Counted from the stretch's first letter, positions 17,900 to 26,953 are shown. The stretch: 64,000 nucleotides of DNA from Candidatus Pelagisphaera phototrophica (GCF_014529625.1 NZ_CP076039.1:744001-808000), one strand, 5' to 3'. Notes: generated from the sequence alone by a model not told the origin. Translations and numbers: made by a program.

Positions 17900-18553
17900 G
17901 TGAAGAATGGTAAATACAAGGGGTCTCAATGGGAAACGCGGCGCGAAATTCTCGGAAAGCTGAAAATGCGCGGTGCATTGCCTAGTTCCACTATGGCTGA
18001 AGAACTAGGAATTTCCTCTATGGCGGTTCGTCAGCACCTGCAAGATTTGCAAAATGAAGGTGACGTCCTGTCGAGTGACGTTTCGGGCGGTAAAGGACGG
18101 CCTACCAAGTATTGGGAGCTAACTGATCATGCGTCCCGTCATTTTACGGATAGTCACAGAGATTTAATTCTCGATTTGCTTGAGAATATGAAGCACTCTT
18201 TGGGTCCGGAAGGCATGGATCGACTCTTAGAAAAGAGAGGCGAAGGGCAGATTGAAACTTACAAGGCAAGAGTCGACCCATTGACTAGCCTGTTAGCGAA
18301 AGTCGAGGGCCTCGCTCGAATCCGCTCAGAGGAAGGTTATATGGCGGAAGTGCAAGCGGGCGGGGATGATACCTGCTACCTGATCGAAAATCACTGCCCC
18401 ATTTGCGCTGCGGCCGAGAGCTGTGCCGGATTATGCGCAACGGAATTGGAAGTTTTTCGAAAGACGCTGGGTGATGAGGTGAAAGTGGAGAGAACTGAGT
18501 ACCTCCTAAATGATTCTCGTCGATGCGTCTATCGGATTCGACCTAGTCCCTGA
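17900..18553 (+). CDS. SufR-like Fe-S sensing transcriptional regulator
   Basis: A 217-residue regulator starting at a GTG. Residues 11-75 form a winged helix-turn-helix (TRREILGKLKMRG, MAEELGISSMAVRQHL, a basic wing GGKGRPTKYWEL). The C-terminal half carries a cysteine set resembling the cluster ligands of SufR: Cys159, Cys166 and Cys169 in ENHCPICAA, Cys175, Cys179 and Cys209. SufR-type proteins bind a 4Fe-4S cluster and repress suf genes for Fe-S assembly. No suf genes are in the window, so its target is elsewhere or different. The 280 bases upstream contain only an unconvincing 70-codon frame. Confidence 0.8.
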   Translation: MKNGKYKGSQWETRREILGKLKMRGALPSSTMAEELGISSMAVRQHLQDLQNEGDVLSSDVSGGKGRPTKYWELTDHASRHFTDSHRDLILDLLENMKHSLGPEGMDRLLEKRGEGQIETYKARVDPLTSLLAKVEGLARIRSEEGYMAEVQAGGDDTCYLIENHCPICAAAESCAGLCATELEVFRKTLGDEVKVERTEYLLNDSRRCVYRIRPSP

Positions 18554-18850
18554 ACACGATTCGAAACCTATCAATTCACACTCTGCCCAAAACATCGTTT
18601 TGAGGACCTTTGTGAGCGATTTGCTCACGAAATCGCGCAATTTTTCAGTGGTAACGGAATGGGACATCGAAAATGCGATATCGAGCAGTTTCTAGCTACG
18701 AGCTCCTTGAGAAGCCTCCTTCAATCGAGGCGCTGATTCCAGCAAAGAGCGTAAGGCCCAAGAAGTGGATGTCCGGATCTTTGGGGATTTAATCTGAAAA
18801 TTTCGGGACGTCGTTGGAATGGGAATGTCCTAAATTTTTTGGACCGTGGT
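18554..18850. other. Intergenic region without a supported gene
   Basis: Nearly 300 bases between the convergent sufR-like and mgtE genes. A hairpin GTGAGC-N5-GCTCAC at 18612-18628 is followed a few bases later by a T-rich stretch, so it may act as a weak terminator for the regulator gene. Short open frames occur but have no start signal or recognisable similarity. Confidence 0.4.
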
Positions 18851-20191
18851 CTAGAGGCTATAGGTGCTTATGGCGATTGTGGCGAAACTTAGGAATAAGA
18901 AAAAGCCGATTATATCGGTCGCGGTAGTAACCATTATGGAGGACGCGAGAGCAGGATCGACTTTTAAGGCGCGCAGGCTAATCGGCACCATAACTCCGGC
19001 AACAGCGGAAGCGATCATGTTGAGTAGCATCGCAGCGCATACAACCACCCCAAGGACTGGTTTCCCTATCCAGAGCCACGATGCAAGCCCGGCGATTCCA
19101 CCAATGGCTAGGCCGTTGATACAGCCGGTGAAGAGTTCTTTGATGAGGAGTTGCCTCCATTCCTTGTTCTCGATTTCGCCGAGCGCCAGAGACCGCACAA
19201 CGATTGTCAGGGTTTGATTGCCCGCGTTGCCGCCAAGCAACCCGATTATTGGAAGAAAGAAAGCGAGTATGGCGTACTTCTCTAGGGCGGGTTCGAAAAG
19301 GGAAATGACCCAGGCGATGCAGAATCCCGTGCACAAATTGACGCAAAGCCAAGGGAGTCGATTGCGGACCGATTGAGGCCAAGCGGTGAATGCAGACTCA
19401 TCTCCAGAGATCCCTACCATGCGCTGCATGTCTTCGGTAGCCTCCTCTTGAACGACATCGAGCACATCGTCCGAAGTAACACGTCCAATGAGAATCCCCT
19501 CGTCGTCTACAACGGGAAGCGAACTGTAGTTATACTTCTGGAAAAGATTCGCGATTTCCTCCTGGTCTGCCGTGACTGGGACTGACCCGACTTCCCTTAC
19601 CATGACTTGGTTGGCTTCCCGTCGGAGATCCCCGAATAGAAGGTCTCTCAAGCGGAGAACGCCTTTTAGCTGACCCGATTCGTTAGTTACGTAGACATAA
19701 ATCGCGCTGTCGTCTTCCTGGTCCTCATCTTGTCGGATCGCTTCTCTTGCCTCTCCAAGGGTGAGGTTTTCGCCAATCGCGTGGAGCTCCTTCTGCATGA
19801 TTCCGCCAGCAGAGTCTTCCGGGTACTCCATCAGGTCGGAGATCTCCGCCACTTCCTCATCAGGAAGTTGCTCCATGATATCGTGAAGCCGGTCTGGCGA
19901 AACATCGCTCAGCGCATCCGCAGCGTCGTCGGACAACATTTCGGGTATAATCTCGCTTACCCGTTCGAGCCGCATGTTTTCCATCAGTTCCGTTTGGAGC
20001 TCCTGTGGAAGTTCGGTTATGACGTCGGCGGTGACCTCGTCGCTAAGGGAGCGGAAAATTTCTCTTATATCGTCTAGCTCCAGATTCTCTATCTCGGCTG
20101 CGATATCGCTAGGATGCATGTCCTTCAGACGGTTGGATCGGAGGGATGATGCCACGGGCTCTGCCGTATTGTAGTCATCCTGTTCCGTCAT
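18851..20191 (-). CDS. mgtE: Magnesium transporter MgtE
   Basis: A 446-residue inner-membrane Mg2+ channel/transporter. The order of domains is standard: an acidic helical MgtE N domain (residues 20-125, MHPSDIAAEIENL, ILDELPQE-like repeats), two CBS domains (about 130-250, with IYVYVTNESGQLKGVLRLRD and YNYSSLPVVDDEGILIGRV), then five membrane helices beginning with RLPWLCVNL and including GGNAGNQTLTIVVRSLALGEI, the signature of the pore. MgtE channels open when cytoplasmic Mg2+ is low. It is a single gene between the sufR-like gene and a divergent hydrolase. Confidence 0.95.
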   Translation of the reverse strand: MTEQDDYNTAEPVASSLRSNRLKDMHPSDIAAEIENLELDDIREIFRSLSDEVTADVITELPQELQTELMENMRLERVSEIIPEMLSDDAADALSDVSPDRLHDIMEQLPDEEVAEISDLMEYPEDSAGGIMQKELHAIGENLTLGEAREAIRQDEDQEDDSAIYVYVTNESGQLKGVLRLRDLLFGDLRREANQVMVREVGSVPVTADQEEIANLFQKYNYSSLPVVDDEGILIGRVTSDDVLDVVQEEATEDMQRMVGISGDESAFTAWPQSVRNRLPWLCVNLCTGFCIAWVISLFEPALEKYAILAFFLPIIGLLGGNAGNQTLTIVVRSLALGEIENKEWRQLLIKELFTGCINGLAIGGIAGLASWLWIGKPVLGVVVCAAMLLNMIASAVAGVMVPISLRALKVDPALASSIMVTTATDIIGFFLFLSFATIAISTYSL

Positions 20192-20305
20192 TTGGTTAGT
20201 TGTAGGGATTCGCGGATCAGCTTCAAGTCGCCTGTTCCATAAAATGGAAAAAAGTCAACCGGGTGAACGGTTCAGTGTAGAGACGATATCCGGGGAATTC
20301 GCGAC

Positions 20306-21328
20306 TTGCACCGCGTGGATGATCCTTCTCTTTTAATTGCCGTGCCGCTATCCGAAGCATCCACATACACGGCTCCTTGGTTTCTTCCCAGCGCTCATTG
20401 GCAGACGATTCTTCCCAATGTCACCAGGCGAAGAATACGGGTCGAGTATAGACGCGAAAGATTCGAATTACCCGACTCCGATTTCATGGATCTGGATTGG
20501 CTAGAATCAAACCCAGTCCACAATGAGGTGCGTTGCTGCATAATTCTCCATGGCCTGGAAGGGGACAGCCATGCACCCTACGTGAAGTCAATGGCCCAGT
20601 CTTTTCACAGATCAGGCTATTCGGTGGGAGCCTTGAATTTGAGGGGTTGTAGTGGGAAGCCCAATCGCCTGAAGCGGTTTTACCATAGTGGGGATACAGA
20701 AGGACTGGCCTTTGTTCTGGATCAAGTTAGCGCGCGATACGACCGGATTTCTCTAGTAGGCTTCAGCCTCGGTGGGAATGTGTTGCTAAAGTATTTAGGT
20801 GAAGACTCTGCCAGAGTCCCAAAATCTGTCCGTTCTGCCGCGGCCTTTAGTGTGCCCTGTGACTTGGCGGGGGCGGCCGACTGTTTAGCGGAATCGCGAA
20901 ACGCTTTTTACATGAAACGATTTATTAAGCTTCTCGGGGCGAAACTAAGAGAAAAGGAGAAAAAATATCAGGAATACGAATACGAAGAGGGGCATTCTGA
21001 GATGAAGTCGTTTCACGAATTCGACAACGTTTACACGGCACGTCTAAATGGATTTCGTGACGCGATCGACTATTGGAGCCAATCAAGTTGCAAGCAGTAT
21101 TTGAATCGACTGGATCGCCCGGCTTTATTAGTGAATGCTAGGAATGATCCGTTCCTCTCGGATTCCTGCTTCCCCCGCGAGATTGCCCAATCTAGCTCTC
21201 TCTTCCATCTAGAGATTCCGGGATCAGGAGGGCACTGTGGGTTCCCGGGTCGCAAGGCACCCGAGGGCTACTGGCATGAACGCCGTGCGCTATCGTTTTT
21301 CGCAGCACAAGGGAACCGCGGATTCTAA
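20306..21328 (+). CDS. YheT-like alpha/beta hydrolase
   Basis: A 340-residue hydrolase of the YheT/EMB8 group, probably a carboxylesterase of unknown substrate. The family-typical N terminus APWFLPSAHWQTILPN is present. The oxyanion region is CCIILHGLEGDSHAPYVKSM, the nucleophile elbow is LVGFSLGGNVLLKYLGE, and the late His is in GSGGHCGFPG. The start is taken as the TTG at 20306; no better codon is near. Its 3' end overlaps by 4 bases the convergent SRAP gene. Confidence 0.85.
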   Translation: MHRVDDPSLLIAVPLSEASTYTAPWFLPSAHWQTILPNVTRRRIRVEYRRERFELPDSDFMDLDWLESNPVHNEVRCCIILHGLEGDSHAPYVKSMAQSFHRSGYSVGALNLRGCSGKPNRLKRFYHSGDTEGLAFVLDQVSARYDRISLVGFSLGGNVLLKYLGEDSARVPKSVRSAAAFSVPCDLAGAADCLAESRNAFYMKRFIKLLGAKLREKEKKYQEYEYEEGHSEMKSFHEFDNVYTARLNGFRDAIDYWSQSSCKQYLNRLDRPALLVNARNDPFLSDSCFPREIAQSSSLFHLEIPGSGGHCGFPGRKAPEGYWHERRALSFFAAQGNRGF

Positions 21329-22062
21329 AACCCCATATCGAGCTGGGTGCTTGCTTCAACCTGGGGTGGCTCGATGCATTCGGGCGAATCGTTTTGGTTG
21401 TTGTTCACAATTGGATTGACCGGCCGGCATTGCATTCGGTCGGAACTTATCGCGGCGAAAAAATTAAATCGAGACTCCGTTTCGATGGTTTCGGGATTTC
21501 CATCCAGCCACTCGTGGGCTCCCTCGTCCTGAAGTATGACCGGCATGCGATCATGAATCTTTGAGGCGAGAGCGTTGGCCTGAGTGGTTAGAATGGCAAA
21601 GCTCTCAGAGGAATTGCCGGCTGGATCGTGCCAGGTTTCCCAAATGCCAGCCATATAGAATAACACCTCGTCCTTGAGCTGGAGATAGTAGGGCTGGTTA
21701 ATGCGCCGTTGACGCTTCCACTCGTAGTACCCGTCCGCAGGCACAAGGCAACGTCGTCGCTGATAGGCCGCCTTGAAACTCGGTTTGTCTGCGATTGTTT
21801 CCGAACGGGCATTTATGAGGAGAGAAGTGGTCGAACCGGATTTTGACCAACTGGGAACGAGCCCCCAACGCATTTCGTTCGCGGTCAATTTACCCGCCTC
21901 TAAGTCTTTCCTAATGACAAGATTGTTTTGGGTTGGAGCGATATTGTAGCGGGCCTTGAATGAATATTCTTTGCTGCCACTCGGTGAAGGAAAACTTATT
22001 TTCCCCTTATTGTCGCTTCCGATCGAGATCGGTTTCTTGACCAATGTATAACGCCCGCACAT
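21325..22062 (-). CDS. SRAP/HMCES-family abasic-site protein (YedK-like)
   Basis: A SOS-response-associated peptidase-domain protein that crosslinks to abasic sites in single-stranded DNA and shields them during replication. The frame is open upstream to 22122, but the ATG at 22062 is chosen because it puts the catalytic cysteine at position 2 (Met-Cys-Gly-Arg-Tyr). Other conserved segments are YNIAPTQNNLVI, MRWGLVPSW, LINARSET, RCLVPADGYYEW and IHDRMPVIL with the active-site His. The length, about 245 residues, is typical. Its 3' end overlaps the convergent hydrolase gene by 4 bases. Confidence 0.92.
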   Translation of the reverse strand: MCGRYTLVKKPISIGSDNKGKISFPSPSGSKEYSFKARYNIAPTQNNLVIRKDLEAGKLTANEMRWGLVPSWSKSGSTTSLLINARSETIADKPSFKAAYQRRRCLVPADGYYEWKRQRRINQPYYLQLKDEVLFYMAGIWETWHDPAGNSSESFAILTTQANALASKIHDRMPVILQDEGAHEWLDGNPETIETESRFNFFAAISSDRMQCRPVNPIVNNNQNDSPECIEPPQVEASTQLDMGF

Positions 22063-22144
22063 CTTCTCCCAAAATGTATGAAACGCTGGCCTTTGACAAG
22101 GCGTGTGTCGGAGGTTTCGCAATGTTTACCAATTAATTGAAACT

Positions 22145-22768
22145 ATGAACATCCTCATCATAGGGGCCGTTTTCGCGGTGCTTCTTCTTATCGTCCCTCG
22201 CCTGCTGGGACGTTCTAGAGAGGCGATGCTGGCCCAGTACGAGATCATGGAGAAGCGTTTTCGGCTGCAGCGAAAAATCTATCCGAGCAAGTGGGGGAAA
22301 GGGATCGGGGAGCGGTACGCTCTATTCGGCGATTTTCATGGGTATCCGATTAGCTTGTACGACCATTATCGTGGGAGCGGCCAGTCCAAGAAGACCTGGA
22401 CTTCTTTGACGTTAGAGATGCTTTTTGCGGGGGAGTTGGAGATTCTCCTTGAAACAGTCGAAGGTGATCGTGGAGCACGTTTTGCTAGAGGTGACTCATT
22501 GATGCGAGTTGATGCTGGATTGGAAAACTTTGAAGTCTACACGAATTCTAATACGATTATCGAATCGTTGCTCAACAAATCCACCTGCGAGCAAATCACT
22601 GAATTCAAAGGGGTGGGGTGCTTTCGGCTTTCGAAAGGATTTTTCGAATACCGGGAGTGCGGTCAAATGGGAAACGCCGCGATGCGAATCCGCTTTCAGG
22701 AGGCATTGAAAATCCAAGCGGATCTCGGCGACCGCCTTTCTGAGCTTAAGGTAGTCCGAGACGATTAG
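22145..22768 (+). CDS. Hypothetical protein with N-terminal membrane helix
   Basis: About 207 residues from the ATG at 22145 (an earlier start at 22103 is less likely). One hydrophobic segment (residues 2-19, ILIIGAVFAVLLLIVPRLL) anchors it, followed by a basic, mixed alpha/beta domain containing RFLQRKIYPSKWGKG-like and YGLFGDFHGYPISLYDHYRG-like segments. I do not recognise the family. It is divergent from the SRAP gene and convergent with the MalY/PatB-like gene. Confidence 0.6.
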   Translation: MNILIIGAVFAVLLLIVPRLLGRSREAMLAQYEIMEKRFRLQRKIYPSKWGKGIGERYALFGDFHGYPISLYDHYRGSGQSKKTWTSLTLEMLFAGELEILLETVEGDRGARFARGDSLMRVDAGLENFEVYTNSNTIIESLLNKSTCEQITEFKGVGCFRLSKGFFEYRECGQMGNAAMRIRFQEALKIQADLGDRLSELKVVRDD

Positions 22769-22785
22769 AAAAACGCGTTCCCCAC

Positions 22786-23931
22786 CTAGCGCAGCGCGTC
22801 GACCGCTTTTTCCATTCGTTCGAGCCCTTCCTTCAAGGTTAAGCGGGAGCATCCGAAGTTGAGCCTAACGTGACCGGGACTATCGAAGAAAGCTCCGTCG
22901 GTAAGCCCAACTCCGTACGATTCAAAATGCGCCACGGGATCACTCAAATCGAAGGCGGTCACGTCCAACCAAGAAAGATAAGTCGCTTCATGCTGGTAGA
23001 CTCCAATTTCTGGAATGCGCTCTTTTACGAAAGAGTGGATACAATCCCGATTGGCTCCGAGATAGCGGAGGAGCTCTTCTCGCCAGGGACCGCCATCCCG
23101 ATAAGCTGCTTCACAGGCAGTATAGCCGAGATTGTTGACCTCAGCCATGATCCCTCGAGTCGCAGAATTGAACCGATGGCGAAGACCCTTATCGGGGATA
23201 ATGGCCAGCGAACATCCCAGTCCCGCTAAATTGTAGGTCTTGCTCGGAGCGATTAGGGTGAAGGAGTTTTTCGAAACCTCCTCTGACAATGTGGCAATGG
23301 GTGTGTGGGACCGTCCATCGAGCAATAGCTCGCAATGGATTTCATCGGAACATAGGATTAAGTTGTGACGTTGGCAAAACGCGGCGACCGCTTCTAGCTC
23401 TGATCGGTCGAATACGCGGGCACACGGGTTGTGTGGATTACAGAAAAAGAACATCCTGGTTTGCGAATCGACGGCCGCTTCCATCGCCTCCCAGTCAATC
23501 ACCCATTTGTCTCCGTCCAGAGCCATTTTCGCTTTAGTAACGGATCGATTCTGAAAACGAGGGCCGAGGAGAAAGGGAGGGTAGATGGGGGTCGTAGTCA
23601 GGATTTTTTCGCCAGGTTCCGCAAAGGCCCGACTAGTAATGTTGAGCCCTACGACCAATCCGGGCAGCCAGACTAGCCATTCCTCTTCTACTGCCCAGTC
23701 ATAGTTGCGCTGCAGCATCCCGATGACCGCTTCGATCGTATCTCTCTCCGGACGGGCGTAGCCGAAGATGCCGTGATCGATTCGTTCGTGCAAGGCTTGC
23801 AAGACGGGTTCTGGGGCCTTGAAGTCCATGTCGGCTACCCACATGGGCAAGATGTCCTGGCCCGCGTACTTATGCCATTTCTGGCTATCAGTGTGGCGGC
23901 GTTCGTGTACTTGGTCGAATATCGAGTCCAT
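22786..23931 (-). CDS. MalY/PatB-type PLP-dependent C-S lyase or aminotransferase
   Basis: A fold-type I PLP enzyme of about 381 residues, starting at the ATG at 23931 (an upstream in-frame start at 23961 lacks similarity). The N terminus RRHTDSQKWHKY and DILPMWVADMDFKAPEPV is the PatB/MalY signature. FFCNPHNPCARVF and CSDEIHCELLLDG are cofactor-binding, and the Schiff-base Lys lies in IAPSKTYNLAGL. PatB enzymes cleave cystathionine or other cysteine conjugates to pyruvate, ammonia and a thiol. Exact activity is inferred. Confidence 0.9.
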   Translation of the reverse strand: MDSIFDQVHERRHTDSQKWHKYAGQDILPMWVADMDFKAPEPVLQALHERIDHGIFGYARPERDTIEAVIGMLQRNYDWAVEEEWLVWLPGLVVGLNITSRAFAEPGEKILTTTPIYPPFLLGPRFQNRSVTKAKMALDGDKWVIDWEAMEAAVDSQTRMFFFCNPHNPCARVFDRSELEAVAAFCQRHNLILCSDEIHCELLLDGRSHTPIATLSEEVSKNSFTLIAPSKTYNLAGLGCSLAIIPDKGLRHRFNSATRGIMAEVNNLGYTACEAAYRDGGPWREELLRYLGANRDCIHSFVKERIPEIGVYQHEATYLSWLDVTAFDLSDPVAHFESYGVGLTDGAFFDSPGHVRLNFGCSRLTLKEGLERMEKAVDALR

Positions 23932-24241
23932 CGTGTGGGATTTGCGGCAAGAAAGAGCCATGCTTGCCAGAGTTCAATCTCTTAAAAGAGCAACTGTGTC
24001 ATCAGTTCTGCAAGCGGTAGCATTCTAGAAGCGTCTGGTTGAAAAATGAATTCGGAGAAATCCGAAGTACCCGATTGATGGACCAGACGTTCTTGCCAAC
24101 TGATGTGTCGAGGTACAGATCCCGCGTATAATGGTTTTATCTAATTGATTAACAAAGTCTTAAGGACAATATTAATTGGTATCATTTGTGCACAATAGGT
24201 ATTATCAATCCTATTAACAAATTCAAAATGAGGAGGAATAC
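23932..24241. promoter_or_regulatory. AT-rich region upstream of the hsp20 pair, possible promoter and operator
   Basis: About 310 bases without a gene. A perfect TATAAT occurs at 24127-24132 in CGCGTATAATGG, with no convincing -35. Downstream, an inverted repeat AATAGG-N10-CCTATT lies at 24194-24215, between two copies of (g/t)ATTAACAAA. The segment is more AT-rich than the neighbouring genes. A good ribosome-binding site (AGGAGGA) ends it, just before the ATG at 24242. No heat-shock CIRCE or sigma-32 box was recognised. Confidence 0.4.
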
Positions 24242-24681
24242 ATGAAATACTTAAGTCCGTTTAATTCAAGATATGGAATCACCCCGTTTTCAGGACATTA
24301 GTTTATGAATCTGGAAAAGGAGTTCGAAAAGCTTTTTGGCAGCTTGCCGAGTCTTTTCGATGTTGGCAGTGAATGGATCCCTGAAGGCGGAGGCCTGTTG
24401 CTGAGCCCACGGTGGTACGAGAATGACGATTCGTTTGTCGTTCAACTCGAGCTTCCTGGAATCGAGCCCAAAGACGTATCTCTGGAAGTAGGCGACAACG
24501 CGCTCAGGCTTTCTGCGGAAAGGAAAACGCGGTCCAGCAAAGACGGTTCGGAAAGCACTCTTTCTCGATCCCAGAGGTTTTGGATGCCGACAAGGTGGAA
24601 GCAGGCTACGAAGATGGGGTATTGAGCGTGACCTTCCCCAAAACGGAGGTGCTCAAACCGTGTAAGATCAAAATTAAATAA
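24242..24681 (+). pseudogene. Hsp20 small heat-shock gene, nonsense codon and frameshift
   Basis: A small heat-shock chaperone gene that is broken twice. From the ATG at 24242, which has a good AGGAGG site, the frame reads 19 codons and hits TAG at 24299-24301. The same frame continues at an ATG at 24305 as MNLEKEFEKLFGSL and into the alpha-crystallin domain (RWYENDDSFVVQLELPGI, DVSLEVGDNALRLSAERK). Around 24550-24570 the coding frame shifts, after which it reads SIPEVLDADKVEAGYEDGVL and ends KTEVLKPCKIKIK with TAA at 24681. Both halves are needed for the normal fold. The short opening frame could instead be a leader peptide. Confidence 0.7.
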
Positions 24682-24704
24682 CAACAAAAACAGGAGGAAG
24701 CGAA

Positions 24705-24880
24705 ATGACTTTATTGAATGTATTTAAACCATCCTCGGCTGCGGGTTGCCCCCAACCGAGCTCGAATGACGAATCTGAGGATATCACATACGTACGGCCC
24801 AGGTATGAAATTACAGAAGATGACCATGCTTTTTGTGTCGACGTGGACTTGCCCGGAGTGGGCAGGGAAGCCGGCGTTTT
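24705..24880 (+). pseudogene. Second hsp20 gene, truncated after the first third
   Basis: Starts at an ATG with an AGGAGG ribosome-binding site 23 bases after the first hsp20. Residues 29-56 (YVRPRYEITEDDHAFCVDVD, LPGVGRE) match the start of an alpha-crystallin domain. Similarity then ends abruptly; the frame runs on to 25034 through the 5' region of the mscS-like gene with unrelated hydrophobic sequence. The simplest reading is a deletion that joined the hsp20 5' end to the mscS upstream region. Together with the previous gene it forms a decayed tandem pair. Confidence 0.65.
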
Positions 24881-24960
24881 TTGTTTTACGTTCCAGACGT
24901 GGTGGATCTGGTGTTGCTTTTGCTTCGAGGGGCTGTTTGAAGTTAGACTTTCTTTTATCC

Positions 24961-26235
24961 ATGAAAAACTATCACTTAGTCTGGCTTTCACTTGTATCGC
25001 TTTGTTTTGGACAGTTCCTCTTGGGACAAGATGACGGAGGCGAAAATGCGGTTCAAGCGGCTGAATCGGTAAGCGCCTCCAGTTCTGGACAGAGTGAGTT
25101 TACGTCGATTCGAGATGAGACGAGGACGATGCTCTCAGAAATTTTTCAAGAGGAAATGGGAGAGAATTCGTGGGTGCGGCTCTTAGTGAGCTTTGTAATT
25201 ATTCTCCTGACCTACATGGCCCGGAAAATCGTAGGATACCTGTTTGAAAACTGGTTGCATCGAATTGCGGAAAAGACGTCGTGGGAATTTGACGACAGAA
25301 TGATCCCTGCGATGCGGGGACCTGTGGGGTGGATGGTTTTCGCCATTGGGTTGTTTATCGCTCTCACTGTACTGAATCTGTCGCCGGAGTGGGATAAGGC
25401 GATCTTACTAGGTGTTAAGGCGGCAACGATGACAATTGTCTTCTGGGGAATTTTGCGAGGGGTAGACGTGTTTGCGGAAACGATGATGGGTTTGGCGAAG
25501 CGGCGCGATATGGCGGTTCACGGATTTATACCGCTAATACAAAAAGCGACTCGCACCTTTTTGTTCATCGTTGCGGTTATTCTGGTGGTGCAGAACTTGG
25601 GCTATTCTGTCAGTTCGCTCCTTGCGGGATTGGGAATCGGCGGACTGGCAGTGGCCTTGGCGGCTCAGGAAACGCTGGGCAATTTCTTTGGTTCGGTCTC
25701 GCTTGTGGCAGACCGCCCTTTCCGAGTCGGGGACTGGATTCAAGTCGGCAGCAAAGTCGATGGAGATGTTGAGGAGATCGGGCTCCGTTCCACGAAAGTA
25801 AGGACCTGGTCAAAATCCCTCATGTCGATTCCGAACAAGGTATTGGCCAACGAAATTATCGAGAACTGGAGCAAGATGCCCAAGCGGCGGGTAAAGCAGT
25901 ACATTGGTGTCACTTACAGTACGCCGGCTGACGCAATGCACGATTTGGTTGAGGACATTAAGGAGTTACTGAGGGAAGACGAAGGCGTCCAACAGGACTT
26001 CATTCTCGTGAACTTTACCGATTTTGGTGATAGCTCGCTGCAAATCCTTGTCTATTACTTCACCAGTACCACGGCCTGGCTCGCCCACATGGACATTCGG
26101 CAGCGGATAAACATCAAAATCATGAAAGCGGTCGAAGTTCGCGGCGCATCGATGGCCTTTCCAACTCGTTCACTGCAATTTGAAGGGGATATCGCCGAGC
26201 GAATCGCGGACGGATTGGGATCTAAAGCGGATTAA
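24961..26235 (+). CDS. Small-conductance mechanosensitive channel, MscS family
   Basis: A 424-residue inner-membrane channel that opens under membrane tension and releases solutes after osmotic downshock. The frame is open from 24718, but the ATG at 24961 gives a signal peptide ending LLGQ and is preferred. A short periplasmic segment, several membrane helices (from about residue 75) and the pore helix SSLLAGLGIGGLAVALAAQETLGNFFGS follow, then the beta domain DRPFRVGDWIQVG and a cytoplasmic vestibule with SIPNKVLANEIIENWS. It has one more N-terminal helix set than E. coli MscS. The 5' untranslated region is joined to the truncated hsp20. Confidence 0.9.
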   Translation: MKNYHLVWLSLVSLCFGQFLLGQDDGGENAVQAAESVSASSSGQSEFTSIRDETRTMLSEIFQEEMGENSWVRLLVSFVIILLTYMARKIVGYLFENWLHRIAEKTSWEFDDRMIPAMRGPVGWMVFAIGLFIALTVLNLSPEWDKAILLGVKAATMTIVFWGILRGVDVFAETMMGLAKRRDMAVHGFIPLIQKATRTFLFIVAVILVVQNLGYSVSSLLAGLGIGGLAVALAAQETLGNFFGSVSLVADRPFRVGDWIQVGSKVDGDVEEIGLRSTKVRTWSKSLMSIPNKVLANEIIENWSKMPKRRVKQYIGVTYSTPADAMHDLVEDIKELLREDEGVQQDFILVNFTDFGDSSLQILVYYFTSTTAWLAHMDIRQRINIKIMKAVEVRGASMAFPTRSLQFEGDIAERIADGLGSKAD

Positions 26236-26290
26236 GTTAAGGTCTGTAGCAAGCTATGTACAATAGATTGGCCAGCACTCCCTTGGGAAG

Positions 26291-26953
26291 CTAGCGGGAT
26301 TCAAACGCGGATTTCTTGACGGCGGACTCGATTTGTTCGCACGTAAACAATCCTAGTCGATGCGTCTCGCTGAAATGTAGTTTCTCAGCCGGAGTTTCGA
26401 TATGGTAGTCAATTTGCAGGACTGAAACGCTCCCATCGGTGCTGGCTTGCCGCGCCTGTAGGATCTTGACCTTGGATTTCTCGTCAAAGCTTTCGTTTGC
26501 GTCTACTATTTCCGGCTTCCATTTATCGGGCTCGACCCAAGGTTCCAGGATGAGCCAGCCGCCGGGTTTTAGGTGTCATGCCACGTAAGAAAGGGCAGAT
26601 TCTAATCCTGTGGTCGTTTCCGAATAGCCGATTAAACTGAAAAGGCAGGTGATGGCGTCGTATTGCTTTGGAAGCGTAAAGGACCCCATATCGGCCCTGG
26701 TGAACTCCCCTCCCGGGTTCTTAGATTGGGCGATCTCGACGAAATTTGGTTCTAGGTCGATCCCATCGACGGAGTAACCATAGGTTTCAGTCAGAATGCG
26801 AGCGCGTTCGCCGGTCCCACAAGCGACATCAAGGATGTCTTTTGGCTGAGTCTCGAATTTCTCCAGTATGTAAGCGATCCGCTCTGCTTCGGCGGGGTAG
26901 TCTCTGATTGATCGATAGTGGAAATCGTACCATCTCGCGAATTGAGCGTACAT
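26291..26953 (-). pseudogene. Class I SAM methyltransferase with internal TGA stop
   Basis: From the ATG at 26953 the frame encodes a class I methyltransferase: MYAQFARWYDFHY, the SAM-binding motif I ILDVACGTGERARIL, the acidic VDGIDLEPNF and FTRADMGSFTLP. After SALSYVA a TGA stands at 26576-26578. Without any frameshift the same frame continues HLKPGGWLILEPWVEPDKW, LQIDYHIETPAEKLHFSETH and LFTCEQIESA to TAG at 26291-26293, giving a normal length of about 220 residues. LKPGGWL is the usual post-motif II segment, and Arg (CGA) is the usual residue at the stop position, so one C-to-T change explains it. Confidence 0.75.

Noticed and set aside
18554-18720. In-frame extension of the SufR-like protein past its TGA
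   Set aside because: The downstream frame looks somewhat protein-like, but the regulator already has a normal length and C terminus, so chance is more likely.
24242-24301. 19-codon leader peptide controlling hsp20
   Set aside because: It is in the same frame as the hsp20 body and separated from it by a single stop, so an N terminus cut off by a nonsense codon is simpler. It is kept only as an alternative.
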